A stretch of 64,000 bases of DNA. It comes from Ecdyonurus torrentis (lineage: Eukaryota > Arthropoda > Insecta > Ephemeroptera > Heptageniidae). Positions 1 through 9,941 of this stretch are shown in pieces. Within the stretch, counting starts at the first letter, position 1; every line of letters starts with the position of its first letter. The notes beneath the pieces are model-generated. The model was not told where the DNA came from. It made no database searches and saw nothing but the letters and a program-made list of their open reading frames with translations. Made by a program: the position numbers and the translations under genes. The stretch is taken from NCBI GenBank assembly GCA_949318235.1, contig OX439135.1, positions 23,390,957 to 23,454,956 on the forward strand, given 5' to 3'.

Positions 1-375
1 TTTAATTAACATGCGAAAGAATTGCTACTTAAAAAAAACGTTGAAATGTTTTCTGTTCCTACATAAAATGCAAAAAAACGGCAAACGATTCTTTTAAGAC
101 GATTTTTTTTACTACACAAAGTCTGAAACGCAATTTATTTAAAATCACGTTAAAAAAGCTAAAAATTTTTTTTATTAATTGAACAAATAAATTATTATCA
201 AATTTTAAAATTACGCGCATTTATAATAAAAATATTAAATGAATGGCAATTATTTAGAAATCATTTTTATAAAATAATTTAGTGGAACTCTTGTGGAATG
301 CATTTTATTTAAAAAGAACTCACAAAGAATTGTTTAAAAATTTACCAAATAATATTAACTAATATTAACTATTAA
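1..375. other. AT-rich intergenic DNA, no gene
   Basis: No convincing reading frame. The stretch is very AT-rich and carries scattered GAACT/GAATT words that continue at 1333-1798, so the LTR-like segment between them looks inserted into one older AT-rich repeat. Confidence 0.5.
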
Positions 376-1332
376 TGTCCATGGTTAGAGAGAGTCGCGC
401 CGAGTATTTTGGTGTGACGTTTTTGCTAATTAATTTACTTTTGTAAGCCAAAAAACTAATTAACTAATCTCTATTTGCTTACGAGCTGCTAGTTCATACC
501 ACCGTGCATACGATGCACTATGTGTCATATTTCGGCCTGGGTTTGAATATTTTTTTCTCTCTCTTTTGCGGGGTCCCTGAACTAACAAAGCTCATTATCT
601 CCCATTCCCCAAAAATCTATCACCCCTCTTTTTTATGTGTTTATATCTATCTTTTAATTATCAATCTATCGCAAAGTCGATTTTTTCCTAATTATATATT
701 TATATCTATCGCAATGTCGATTATTTTTTCCTTTTCCTCTCTTTTGTGTTGTCCATATCTTTACCCTCTATTTTATCCCGCTATCTTTCTATTTTTCTAC
801 TCCCTGGCTTACATAAAGTTAATTTTTTGGTATATTCGTTGCATTTCAAATATTTGGCGCGCCTCGGAGTAGCAGCCAATCCGCGGTGGAAGCTAAGCGT
901 CCACCGAGGCTGCGGGTATATAAGGCCGCGCAGTCTATGCTACTCCAGCAGTCGATCTCTGACCAGGGCTACTCTCTGGTAGATCACTGCTTCTCTCTCC
1001 TCACCATGCTGATGAGGCCCAGCAGGCCGAAACAGCGTTGTCCATGGTTAGAGAGAGTCGCGCCGAGTATTTTGGTGTGACGTTTTTGCTAATTAATTTA
1101 CTTTTGTAAGCCAAAAAACTAATTAACTAATCTCTATTTGCTTACGAGCTGCTAGTTCATACTACCGTGCATACGATGCACTATGTGTCATATTTCGGCC
1201 TGGGTTTGAATATTTTTTTCTCTCTCTTTTGCGGGGTCCCTGAACTAACAAAGCTCATTATCTCCCATTCCCCAAAAATCTATCACCCCTCTTTTTTATG
1301 TGTTTCTATCTATCTTTTAATTATCAATCTAT
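376..1332 (+). repeat. LTR-like tandem duplication, 663-bp period
   Basis: A block of about 293 bp that begins TGTCCATGG occurs at 376-671 and again at 1039-1332, almost unchanged. The first copy is followed by about 370 bp that contain a GC-richer, promoter-like stretch (880-1040). This gives an A-B-A order, as if a 663-bp LTR were followed directly by a truncated second one. The TG start and the TATA box fit a solo or tandem LTR. I find no primer binding site, polypurine tract, gag/pol or clear target duplication, so a plain tandem duplication of a non-LTR promoter is also possible. Small open frames here (504-1080) have no protein-like features. Confidence 0.45.
917..924 (+). promoter_or_regulatory. 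candidate TATA box in the LTR-like unit
   Basis: TATATAAG lies in the only GC-rich stretch of the first 2 kb. About 30 bp downstream is a CAGTCGATC segment that could hold the start site, and the following 60 bp contain a short hairpin (CCAGGG...CTCTGG). The arrangement fits a Pol II core promoter inside an LTR. Assigned by motif only. Confidence 0.4.
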
Positions 1333-1798
1333 TTTAGAACTCTTATAGAATTTAACATGATTTATAGAACTTATTTTAAAAATAAAAAAGAACTCGAAAA
1401 GAACTCGGTTGAAAATTATTATTTAATATTATTTTTAAAAATTCAATTGGAATTGTTTTTCAAATAAAAAATTCATTTAGAACTGCGAGCAAAATAAATA
1501 ATAAATTAAAAAAAACTTATAGATTTCATTATAAAAGTAGGCTTTATTTAGAATTGTGTCATTTTATTTTATTTTGATTTATTTATTTTAGAGAATTTAT
1601 ATAGAAGTGTAAAATATAAAAAGAAATTAAATAGAATGGTGCTGAAAAGTTCTATTTAATGGTAGAACTGTTTAGAACTGCTTTTTTAATAAAAAAATGT
1701 AAAAGAATTCAAATTTATTCAAAAAAACTTCAAAGAATTCATTTAAAAATTATATAGAACTGGAATATTTTTATGCGGTAACTTTTTTTTTATTATTT
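1333..1798. other. AT-rich DNA with GAACT/GAATT words, no gene
   Basis: Continuation of the AT-rich stretch left of the LTR-like segment. AGAACT and AGAATT recur every 20-40 bp. Nothing coding is visible. Confidence 0.4.
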
Positions 1799-2180
1799 CT
1801 TTTTCACCCAAAGGCGGTCCGTCATATTTGGGCATATTTGGGTGGGCCCCTTCAATAGGCGTCTGTCACCTCTGCAGATCCGATGGTTCCGATGGTTGGG
1901 AATAATTAGCTTATTATGAAATATTTGTGGCCTATAATTTCATTCAAAAATAAAATTTTAAGGAATTCCTCCCACTATTTTTGAAAAATAATTAAAAAAA
2001 AAAAAAAAAAAGAAAAGAAATAAAAACAACATTATTAATTTTTTCTTAAAGCTATATGCACTGACATACTAAATTGCCTATAAATATGGTGCTATTGGCG
2101 CTTTGAGCGTCTATTGGAGGTTGAAGGGGCCCACACAAATATGCCCAAATATGACGGACCGCTTTTGGGTGAAAAAAAAA
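1799..2180. mobile_element. short TIR element (MITE), F2-like ends
   Basis: The left end (TTTTTCACCCAAAGGCGG onward, about 65 bp) recurs inverted at 2099-2180 (ends CCGCTTTTGGGTGAAAAA). The CACCCAAAG...GGTCCG ends resemble those of the larger F2 elements at 4412, 22916 and 25766. The interior has an A-run at 1991-2010 and no reading frame. It directly abuts the F1 element to its right, as F2 copies do elsewhere in the window. Confidence 0.7.
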
Positions 2181-2338
2181 AATATATGAAAATGTTATAT
2201 CTGGTGGAGAGATATATAGATTAACAGAACGCTCTGCAAGTCTTTACTTATATACCGTAGCTTCTAACCTTAGGAAAAGCGTGGACTCATGATAATATGG
2301 TGAACTTAACTCCAGTTGTGGTCTCTTATATATATATA

Positions 2339-2728
2339 ACCCTCTAGTACCATCGTAATAATACCTAGCACTCCTGTCTCACAGTGCTGATCACCAGTGC
2401 TAGATCGAAGTGTCAGTAAGCACCCGCCCGGATGTACTGATTAACTTATCATTACGATTGGCTTCACCTTCTGTTCTGCAAGGGTCATTAACCTAATTGG
2501 GTTATATATGTCAAAATCAAATGTTACAAATTTGCTATGCAGAAAGATTTGGACATATATATAAGCCAATTAGGTTAATGACCCTTGCAGAACAGAAGGT
2601 GAAGCCAATCGTAATGATAAGTTAATCAGTACATCCCCCCGCGGTGCTTACTGACACTTCGATCTAGCACTGGTGATCAGCACTGTGAGACAGGAGTGCT
2701 AGGTATTATTACGATGGTACTAGAGGGT
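2339..2728. repeat. F1 hairpin core, 390 bp
   Basis: Near-perfect inverted repeat from ACCCTCTAGTACCATCG to CGATGGTACTAGAGGGT, centred near 2533. The unpaired middle is short. The same core occurs at 25235-25617 and, split by the polymerase palindrome, at 7290-7330 plus 22413-22766. Confidence 0.85.
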
Positions 2729-2735
2729 TATATAT

Positions 2736-4267
2736 GTTAGCTTCCAGAAGCGAATTCGCTCCGGAAGCGGAAAATATGGTCAGAACGCGTTGGGACCGCG
2801 TATGAGGCTTCGTAACGCGAAATTCGTGTTGGGAGCATGGTAAATTTAATCCCAACGCGTTGAGATCAAGTTGAAAATTTTCAACGTGACGGGATCAAAT
2901 TTGAAATCCCATGACGCGTTAGGAACATGCATAATGGTTCTCAATGCGTTGGGACCAAAATTGAAATTTCACAACGCGTTTCGGTAAAATAATATAATTA
3001 TTTGACTAAAACATCACAAAATAAATAATTATAATAATAAAAAACAAATGATAATTAGAGCAATATAAAATTTCTTTATTTTTATAGCAAATTTAAAAAA
3101 AAAAGCTATCATTTTATTCAATAAAATAATCAAAAGTTGAATATTAACAATTTTTCTTAACTCAAATATTTGCTAAGGTATCTTCTCTCGAAGAAAAGGA
3201 CAGAGAGAGAGAGAGAACACGCCTTTTTTAAAACTGATTTTAAATATAATGAAAAATAAAAGTATTTATTTCATATACCAACAAAATTAATCCATTACGA
3301 CCTATGACTACTTTCCTCATACATTGGTTCAAAGTTCAAGTCTACCTTATTTTATCCAGTGATAACAATATACCGATTTTTTTTTTCTCATACACGTTCA
3401 GTTGTATGTTCGTCTCTGTGCGGAAAACATGTTTTATAATTTCACCATAGTCGTTGGAAATAGAATATGTTAAGAAAATATTTGAATTTAAATAATTGAC
3501 GTGTATTGTTGGTGCGCAAATAATTAAGTGAGTGGATAACGGTTTTACAGTGTCTCTTACATATTTAATCGTAAGTATTCACTTAAAAATAAAAAAGTTT
3601 CGGTCATATATATAATTAATAATCAGATAGATCGTTTAGTAAGTTTAATTTTCATGTCTCAATATATTCCGTCCGTGTGATTTAACAACACCTTGCTCAA
3701 AACACATACAGTGTACTGTATTCTTGCATTTCAAGTAAAGTAATTATAAATGTATAAGTTTAAGACGAAAAACAAACAATACCTATATAAACATGCATAA
3801 TAATAATACATATATAATTATAAGTAATAATAGCAAGTCTTAAATCATATCACATAAAATTTTGAATTGAGAAAAGTTCCTTTTCGGCTTTTGATTATTT
3901 TACTAAATAAAATTATAGTTTTATTTAAAAAATTTTGCTATAAATATTTATATAGCTCTAATTATCGTTTGTTTTTATTTATTTGGTGATATTTTATATA
4001 CATAATTATATTATTGTACCGAAACGCGTTGTGAAATTTCAATTTTGGTCCCAACGCATTGAGAACAATTTTGCATGTTCCTAACGCGTCATAAGATTTC
4101 AAATTTGATCCCGTCACGTTGAAAATTTTCAACTTGATCTCAACGCGTTGGGATTAAATTTACCATGCTCCCAACACGAATTTCGCGTTACGAAGCCTCA
4201 TACGTGGTCCCAACGCGTTCTGACCATATTTTCCGCTTCCGGAGCGAATTCGCTTCTGGAAGCTAAC
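2736..4267. mobile_element. 1.5-kb TIR element with ACGCGT subterminal array
   Basis: Terminal inverted repeats start GTTAGCTTCCAGAAGCG and end with its complement, and the arms extend about 410 bp (2736-3150 and 3850-4267). Each arm carries the palindrome ACGCGT four times (near 2786, 2853, 2923, 2973 and 4022, 4082, 4142, 4211), mostly as AACGCGTTGGGA, plus degenerate copies in between. It sits in a (TA)n tract, so the target duplication cannot be defined. The central 0.7 kb (3150-3850) is AT-rich and has no reading frame. A non-autonomous DNA transposon is the simplest reading; the superfamily is unknown. Confidence 0.75.
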
Positions 4268-4411
4268 ATATATATATAAGAGACCACAACTGGAGTTAAG
4301 TTCACCATATTATCATGAGTCCACGCTTTTCCTAAGGTTAGAAGCTACGGTATATAAGTAAAGACTTGCAGAGCGTTCTGTTTATCTTTATATCTTTCCA
4401 CTGATATAAAC

Positions 4412-6993
4412 TTTTTTTTAATATTTCTTTTGCACCCAAAGTCGGTCCGGCGTATTTTGGAAATCTGTGTGGGCACCTTCAATAGACGCGCAAAGCGTCA
4501 ATAGCCCGCCGCAGGCTTGATTTTTTTTTTTTTTTTTTTTTTTACCAAGTGATTATTTATAGGCAATTTAGTCAGTATGTCAGTGCAGATAGCTTTAAGA
4601 AAAAAATTAAAGCCCCTTTTATTTTATTTATTATTATTATTTTTTGAATTATTTTTCAAAAATAGTGGGAGGAAATTCTAAATTTTATTTTTACATGAAA
4701 TATTTATGGCCAAAAATATTTTAAAAGGAACCTAATTATTCCCAACCATCGGCCTAAGTAACGTTGATATTTAGTATGTTAGGATAATTTGAGCAGCCAA
4801 GTTTTTTGTTTAAGGTGTTCTTTAAGGTGAACCTAATTGATATAATATATATTTTAAGAGTCGTACATATTCAGATGACTTCTCATTATCTAAAAAGAAA
4901 ACTTCCAAGATGTAAATTGCTACTTAAAAGTTGATATTAACCACTTACAATATCATAAAATTTTCAAACAAACATTAGATATAAGAGAGAAAGTATTATT
5001 GAAAATAACCTGAGCTCTTACGGGACTAAATCTAAAAAAAAAAATAATAATAAAAATAAAAAAAATAATCATATTAAAAGGTAACATTTCAGTATATACG
5101 TTGATGCAATAATATAATATAAATTTTAAAATTAATTTAAAATATGTTGTAACTAATTTTTTTACTTAAGGCAGGAAAATTAGGTACTGCGGGATTTGAC
5201 TTAAAAATTATAAAGAAAGAAATATCTGAATTTTTGCACAGTGATACATTAGGATATGGTATCTTAAAAAATGTAAAAATATATATTATAGGGGAGAGGT
5301 GGGTCACCTTGCTAGATTATAAATTATGATTTTTGGAAGTGTAATTTAAGTCTTATCAGAACCCATGTTAATTTCAATAATTATTTTCTCTTTTCTTTAT
5401 TATTGGCCAGGGTTCTAAAAAATTTATCATCTGGTATATATAGCTGTTTTAATTAGCTTTTAAATGTCATCATAAAGTTTTTAAGTTTTCTTTTAAAATT
5501 TTAAGATATTAGTTATATCTATATATCGTCAGTGGGATATAGAAACCTCGAATTAGGATTTTGAGTGTTTCTGAAGTTTGAATCGTCATAATTCAAAAAT
5601 AAAAAGTTACAAAAAATTGAAATTATTTTTGTCATGCGGCTTATATTTCTGACAATACATTGTATTAATTTTCTATTTTTATTTCAAATAGTTCGCTCAC
5701 AATTCATCAATTAGTAGACTAAAACACCCTGTTTTCGCACTCTGTTAAAAAAAGTGAAATTAAAATTATTATTCCCATGCAACAGTCAGCTATAAAAATT
5801 TCAAATTAATATCATAGATTCAAGAAATGTTGCTTATTCTTAATGTACAGTTAAATTTTTTTTGCAAGCAACCCCTTTGCCAAAATTTGCAAAAAACGGA
5901 TATCGCGTTCTTTTAATGTTTTGAAGCTCAAAATTATTTTAGGGGTGCAATTTTGAATTCTTAAAAGATTTATTTGCAATATACAAAGTTATTTTGAAAA
6001 TAACTAAAATTTATAAATTAATTAACTTATAGCCCCTGTTTTTACGCAAAAAGCAGTACATAAAATGCCTGATGACCGCAACCAGCAGTACAATAAATTT
6101 TTAAAAATTCATTTAATATAATAAAAATAAAATATTTACATTATTAGCAAATGAACATTTAAGAGATTCAAAATTGCACCCCTAAAATAATTTTGAGCTC
6201 CGGCCAAATCAACGTTGATATTTAGTTAGGGTATGACTATAATAAAGGAACAACTGTTTTGAAGCCGACTATAAGTGATTTCGGTCACATCTGCTTCCGT
6301 TTTGACTTACTGCGCATTCCCATTTCCCATTTCGTGTTTATTTATTAAAAAGCATTATGTTGTTTTATGTGCTCTATGGTTTTAAGTAAGAAAATTAGTT
6401 ACAACATATATCAAATTAATTTAAAAAAATTATATTTATTATATTATTGCATCAACGTGTATATACTGAAATTTCCACTTTTAATAAATATGATTTTTTT
6501 TTTTTAAGATTTATAGTGCCGTAAGAGCTCATGCATTTTTAATAATATTTTCTCTCTTATCTAATGGTTGTTTTGAAAATTTTATCATACTTTTAGCGGT
6601 TAATATCATGTTTTAAGTAGCAATTTACAGTTTGGAAGTTTTCTTTTTAGATATTGAGAAGTCATCTGAATGTACGACCTTTAAAATATATATTATATCA
6701 ATTAGGTTCACCTTAAAGAACACCTTAAACAAAAAACTTGGCTGCTCATATTATCCTAACATACTAAATATCAACGTTACTTAGGCCGATGGTTGGGATA
6801 GGTTCCTTTGAAATATTTTTGGCCATAAATATTTCATTTAAATATAAAATTTAGAATTTTCTCCCACTAATTTTGAAAAATAATTAAAAATAATAATAAA
6901 AATAAAAAGGTCATTAATTTTTTTTTCTTAAAGCTATCTGCACTGACCTACTGAATTTATACACTAAATTGCCTATAAATAGTCATTTTTGTT

Positions 6994-7036
<43 letters not shown>

Positions 7037-7142
7037 AGCCTGCGGCGGGCTATTGACGCTTTGCGCGTCTATTGAAGGTGCCCACACAGATTTCCAAAAT
7101 ACGCCGGACCGACTTTGGGTGCAAAAGAAATATTAAAAAAAA
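4412..7142. mobile_element. F2 element, copy A (2.7 kb, palindromic ends)
   Basis: The left end (GCACCCAAAGTCGGTCCGGC at 4432) and right end (GCCGGACCGACTTTGGGTGC near 7103-7122) are inverted. The inversion continues inward for about 0.75 kb on each side (4412-5170 and 6395-7142), including long T/A runs at 4521-4542 and 6996-7033. The middle (5170-6395) is single-copy within the element and non-coding. It holds the shared module starting GGTACTGCGGGATTTGAC at 5183, the small hairpin element 5926-6198, and half of another MITE (6193-6315). It abuts F1 on both sides. Confidence 0.75.
5926..6198. mobile_element. small TIR element inside F2 copy A
   Basis: Inverted ends GCTCAAAATTATTTTAGGGG and its complement enclose about 210 bp of AT-rich DNA. 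An equivalent copy lies at 24444-24715 in F2 copy B. No coding content. Confidence 0.6.
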
Positions 7143-7324
7143 GTTTATATATCAGGTGGAGAGATATATAGATAAACAGAACGCTCTGCAAGTCTTTACT
7201 TATATACCGTAGCTTCTAACCTTAGGAAAAGCGTGGACTCATGATAATATGGTGAACTTAACTCCAGTTGTGGTCCCTTATATATATATAACCCTCTAGT
7301 ACCATCGTAATAATACCTAGCACT

Positions 7325-7330
7325 CATGTC
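7325..7330. repeat. left 6-bp target-site duplication (catgtc)
   Basis: catgtc immediately precedes the AGTAGATATAATGTGCC end and recurs directly after the inverted end at 22407-22412. The F1 copies at 2360 and 25260 have this stretch once (ctgtc), as expected for empty sites. Confidence 0.85.
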
Positions 7331-7609
7331 AGTAGATATAATGTGCCGGTGGAGGCACTCCACCGAGGTGGAGCAGTGGGTGGAGCATATGTTAATATCG
7401 TACGTACACGAGTCTAAAAACAAGATGGCGGCCAATGGTGTATATAGCATACGTACACGAGGTAAACAAACAAGATGGCGGCCGATTTTAAGATCTAGCG
7501 TACGTACGCGAGCAAAAATTCAAGGTCAAGTCAATTTGCATGCTAAATTTAGTATCTAGTGTACGTACGCAAGCTAGAATTTAAGGTCACGTCGTTTTGC
7601 ATGTGTTTA
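7331..7609 (+). repeat. left terminal inverted repeat of the polymerase element
   Basis: Outermost unique part of the arm; its inverted copy is 22128-22406. It contains a nested GGTGGAG/CTCCACC hairpin (7348-7386), CGTACG-centred words that foreshadow the tandem array, and two YY1-like motifs. For a protein-primed element the extreme end would be the replication origin; that is family knowledge, not something visible here. Confidence 0.7.
7422..7482 (+). promoter_or_regulatory. paired YY1/Pho-like motifs, left arm
   Basis: AAGATGGCGGC occurs at 7422-7432 and again at 7472-7482, each preceded by AAC and about 50 bp apart. The word matches the consensus site of the zinc-finger factor YY1 (Pho in flies). 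The inverted arm repeats both at 22255-22265 and 22305-22315. Possible transcription control for the element; inferred from motif only. Confidence 0.4.
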
Positions 7610-9480
7610 CATGGTACGCTTAGTATCTCGTGTACGTACGCGAGCTAAAATTCAAGGTTACGTCTGATTATTCTCTAATAAGAATAAAACTATGCACCAA
7701 GATCAAATTTTGTATGCTAAGCTGTGTATCTCTTAAACGTACGCGAGCTAAAATTCAATTTTACGTCTGATTATACTGTGATAAGTATAAAACTATGGTA
7801 CAAGGTCAAATTTGTATGCTAAGCTGCATATCTCTTGAACGTACGCGAGCTAAAATTCAATTTTACGTCTGATTATACTGTGATAAGTATAAAACTATGG
7901 TACAAGGTCAAATTTGTATGCTAAGCTGTGTATCTCTTGAACGTACGCGAGCTAAAATTCAATTTTACGTCTGATTATACTGTGATAAGTATAAAACTAT
8001 GGTACAAGGTCAAATTTGTATGCTAAGCTGTATATCTCTTGAACGTACGCGAGCTAAAATTGAAGGTCTTGCTGAATATGCCGTGATAAGTATAAAACTA
8101 TGGTACACAGGTACAAGATCAAATTTTGTATGCTAAACTGTGTATCTCTTGAACGTACGCTAGCTAAAATTCAATTTTACGTCTGATTATACTGTGATAA
8201 GTATAAAACTATGTTACAAGGTCAAATTTGTATGCTAAGCTGTGTATCTCTTGAACGTACGCGAGCTAAAATTCAATTTTACATCTGATTATACTGTGAT
8301 AAGTATAAAACTATGGTACAAGGTCAAATTTGTATGCTAAGCTGTGTATCTCTTGAACGTACGCGAACTAAAATTCAATTTTACGTCTTATTATACTGTG
8401 ATAAGATTAAAACTATGGTACAAGGTCAAATTTGTATGCTAAGCTGTATATCTCTTGAATGTACGCGAGCTAAAATTCAATTTTACGTCTGATTATACTG
8501 TGATAAGTATAAAACTATGGTACAAGGTCAAATTTGTATGCTAAGCTGTATATCTCTTGAATGTACGCGAGCTAAAATTCAATTTTACGTCTGATTATAC
8601 TGTGATAAGTATAAAACTATGGTACAAGATCAAATTTTATATGCTAAACTGTGTATCTCTTAAACGTACGCGAACTAAAATTCAATTTTACGTCTGATTA
8701 TACTGTGATAAGTATAAAACTATGGTACAAGGACAAATTTGTATGCTAAGCTGTATATCTCTTGAACGTACGCGAACTAAAATTGAAGGCCATGCCTTAA
8801 GTTGCTGTAATAAGTACAAAACTATGGTTCAAGGTTAAATTTATATGATAAGCTGTGTATCTCTTGAACGTGCTCGAGCTAAAATATAAGCTCATGCCTG
8901 AATATGCTGTAATAAGTATAAAACTATGGTCCAAGGTCAAATTTTGTATGCTAAGCTGTGTATCTCGTGAACGTACGCGAGCTAAAATTGAAGGTCATGT
9001 CTGAATATGCCGTGATAAGTATAAAACTATGTTCCAAGATCAAATTTTGTATGTTAAGCTGTGGATCTCTTAAACGTATGCGAGCTAAAATTCAAGGTTA
9101 CGTCTGATTATACTGTGATAAGTATAAAACTATGGTATAAGGTCAAATTTGTATGCTAAGCTGTATATCTCTTGAACGTACACGAGCTTAAATTGAAGGC
9201 CATGCCTGAATATGTTGTAAGAAGTATAAAACTTTGGTCCAAGGTCAAATTTTGTATACTAAGCTGTGTATCTCGTGAACGATCGCAAGCTACAATTCAA
9301 TGTCACGCCTGTTTATGCTGTGATAAATATATAGCTTTGGTACAATTTCAAAATTTGTATGCTAAGCTGTGTATCTCGTGAACGTATGCAAGCTAAAATT
9401 GAAGGGTTCGTCTGATTGCGGTACGATATGTAAATAAAGCGTTAGTCCAAAGTCAAAATTTGTATGCTAAACTGACGTTG
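7610..9480 (+). repeat. 102-bp subterminal tandem array, left arm (about 18 units)
   Basis: Units begin around CTTGAACGTACGCGAGC and include GTGATAAGTATAAAACTATG and TGTATGCTAAGCTGTGTATC. Spacing between successive GAACGTACGCG words is 102 bp (for example 7837, 7939, 8041). Central units are nearly identical, while those near 8780-9480 are more diverged. Not coding: 102 is a multiple of three, but stops occur in all frames. The array lies between the terminal repeat and the polymerase gene, and its mirror copy is 20257-22127. Confidence 0.85.
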
Positions 9481-9941
9481 ACTGTTTACCTGGCCTTAGA
9501 TGCATGCAGTGTACGTATAAAATTAATTTCTCCAATTTGTGCAAGAGTGTATATAGCAAACAATCAAGGTTGAATTCGTTATAGCATACGTTCAAGGCTG
9601 AATAATATGTTTAACACATCTTCCATAATTTAAAATTAATTTACTTTTAAATTGTTGCGGCTTTAAAATATTTTTATACATATATAAGACGTTGCTACTT
9701 TTCTTAAATACAAAACATTATAAAATAACTTTACTTTCGTAATACTTTGACTGTCGTTCTTACCTCCCCTCCCCCCACTTTTTCCCCCCACTCAAAAATA
9801 TTAAACGATAAAACATTAGGCATATAGAAAAGTTCGTTAGAACCGTTTGAACTCTGGTGGAGTTAACATGCTCTGTCGTCTCTCGTATTAAAAACTGTGT
9901 TAAATATTAGCTTCAGTTTGTAAGATTAAAAACTTTTGACA
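9481..9941 (+). promoter_or_regulatory. 5' flank of the left polymerase gene
   Basis: A 460-bp non-repetitive stretch between the tandem array and the start codon. It contains TATATAAG at 9681-9688, about 250 bp before the ATG, and a C-rich run (9766-9790). The last 80 bp are AT-rich. It is the only place a promoter specific to the gene could lie, but no start site can be fixed. Confidence 0.35.

Larger units (their letters stand above)
2194..4411. mobile_element. F1 palindromic element, copy A, with a nested insertion
   Basis: The outer arms (2194-2338 and 4268-4411) are inverted copies that run from GTTATATCTGGTGGAGAG to CTTATATATA. Inside lies the F1 hairpin core, followed by an unrelated TIR element (2736-4267) inserted in the (TA)n tract of the right arm. 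Without that insertion the copy would be about 0.69 kb, like the uninterrupted copy at 25078-25765. Non-coding throughout. Confidence 0.75.

Noticed and set aside
504..1080. Three overlapping frames of 64-122 codons
   Set aside because: Low-complexity, Phe/Ser/Leu-rich products of T-rich DNA in the LTR-like unit, with no domain-like pattern.
7610..9480. CRISPR array
   Set aside because: The whole 102-bp unit repeats, with no unique spacers, and the context is eukaryotic.
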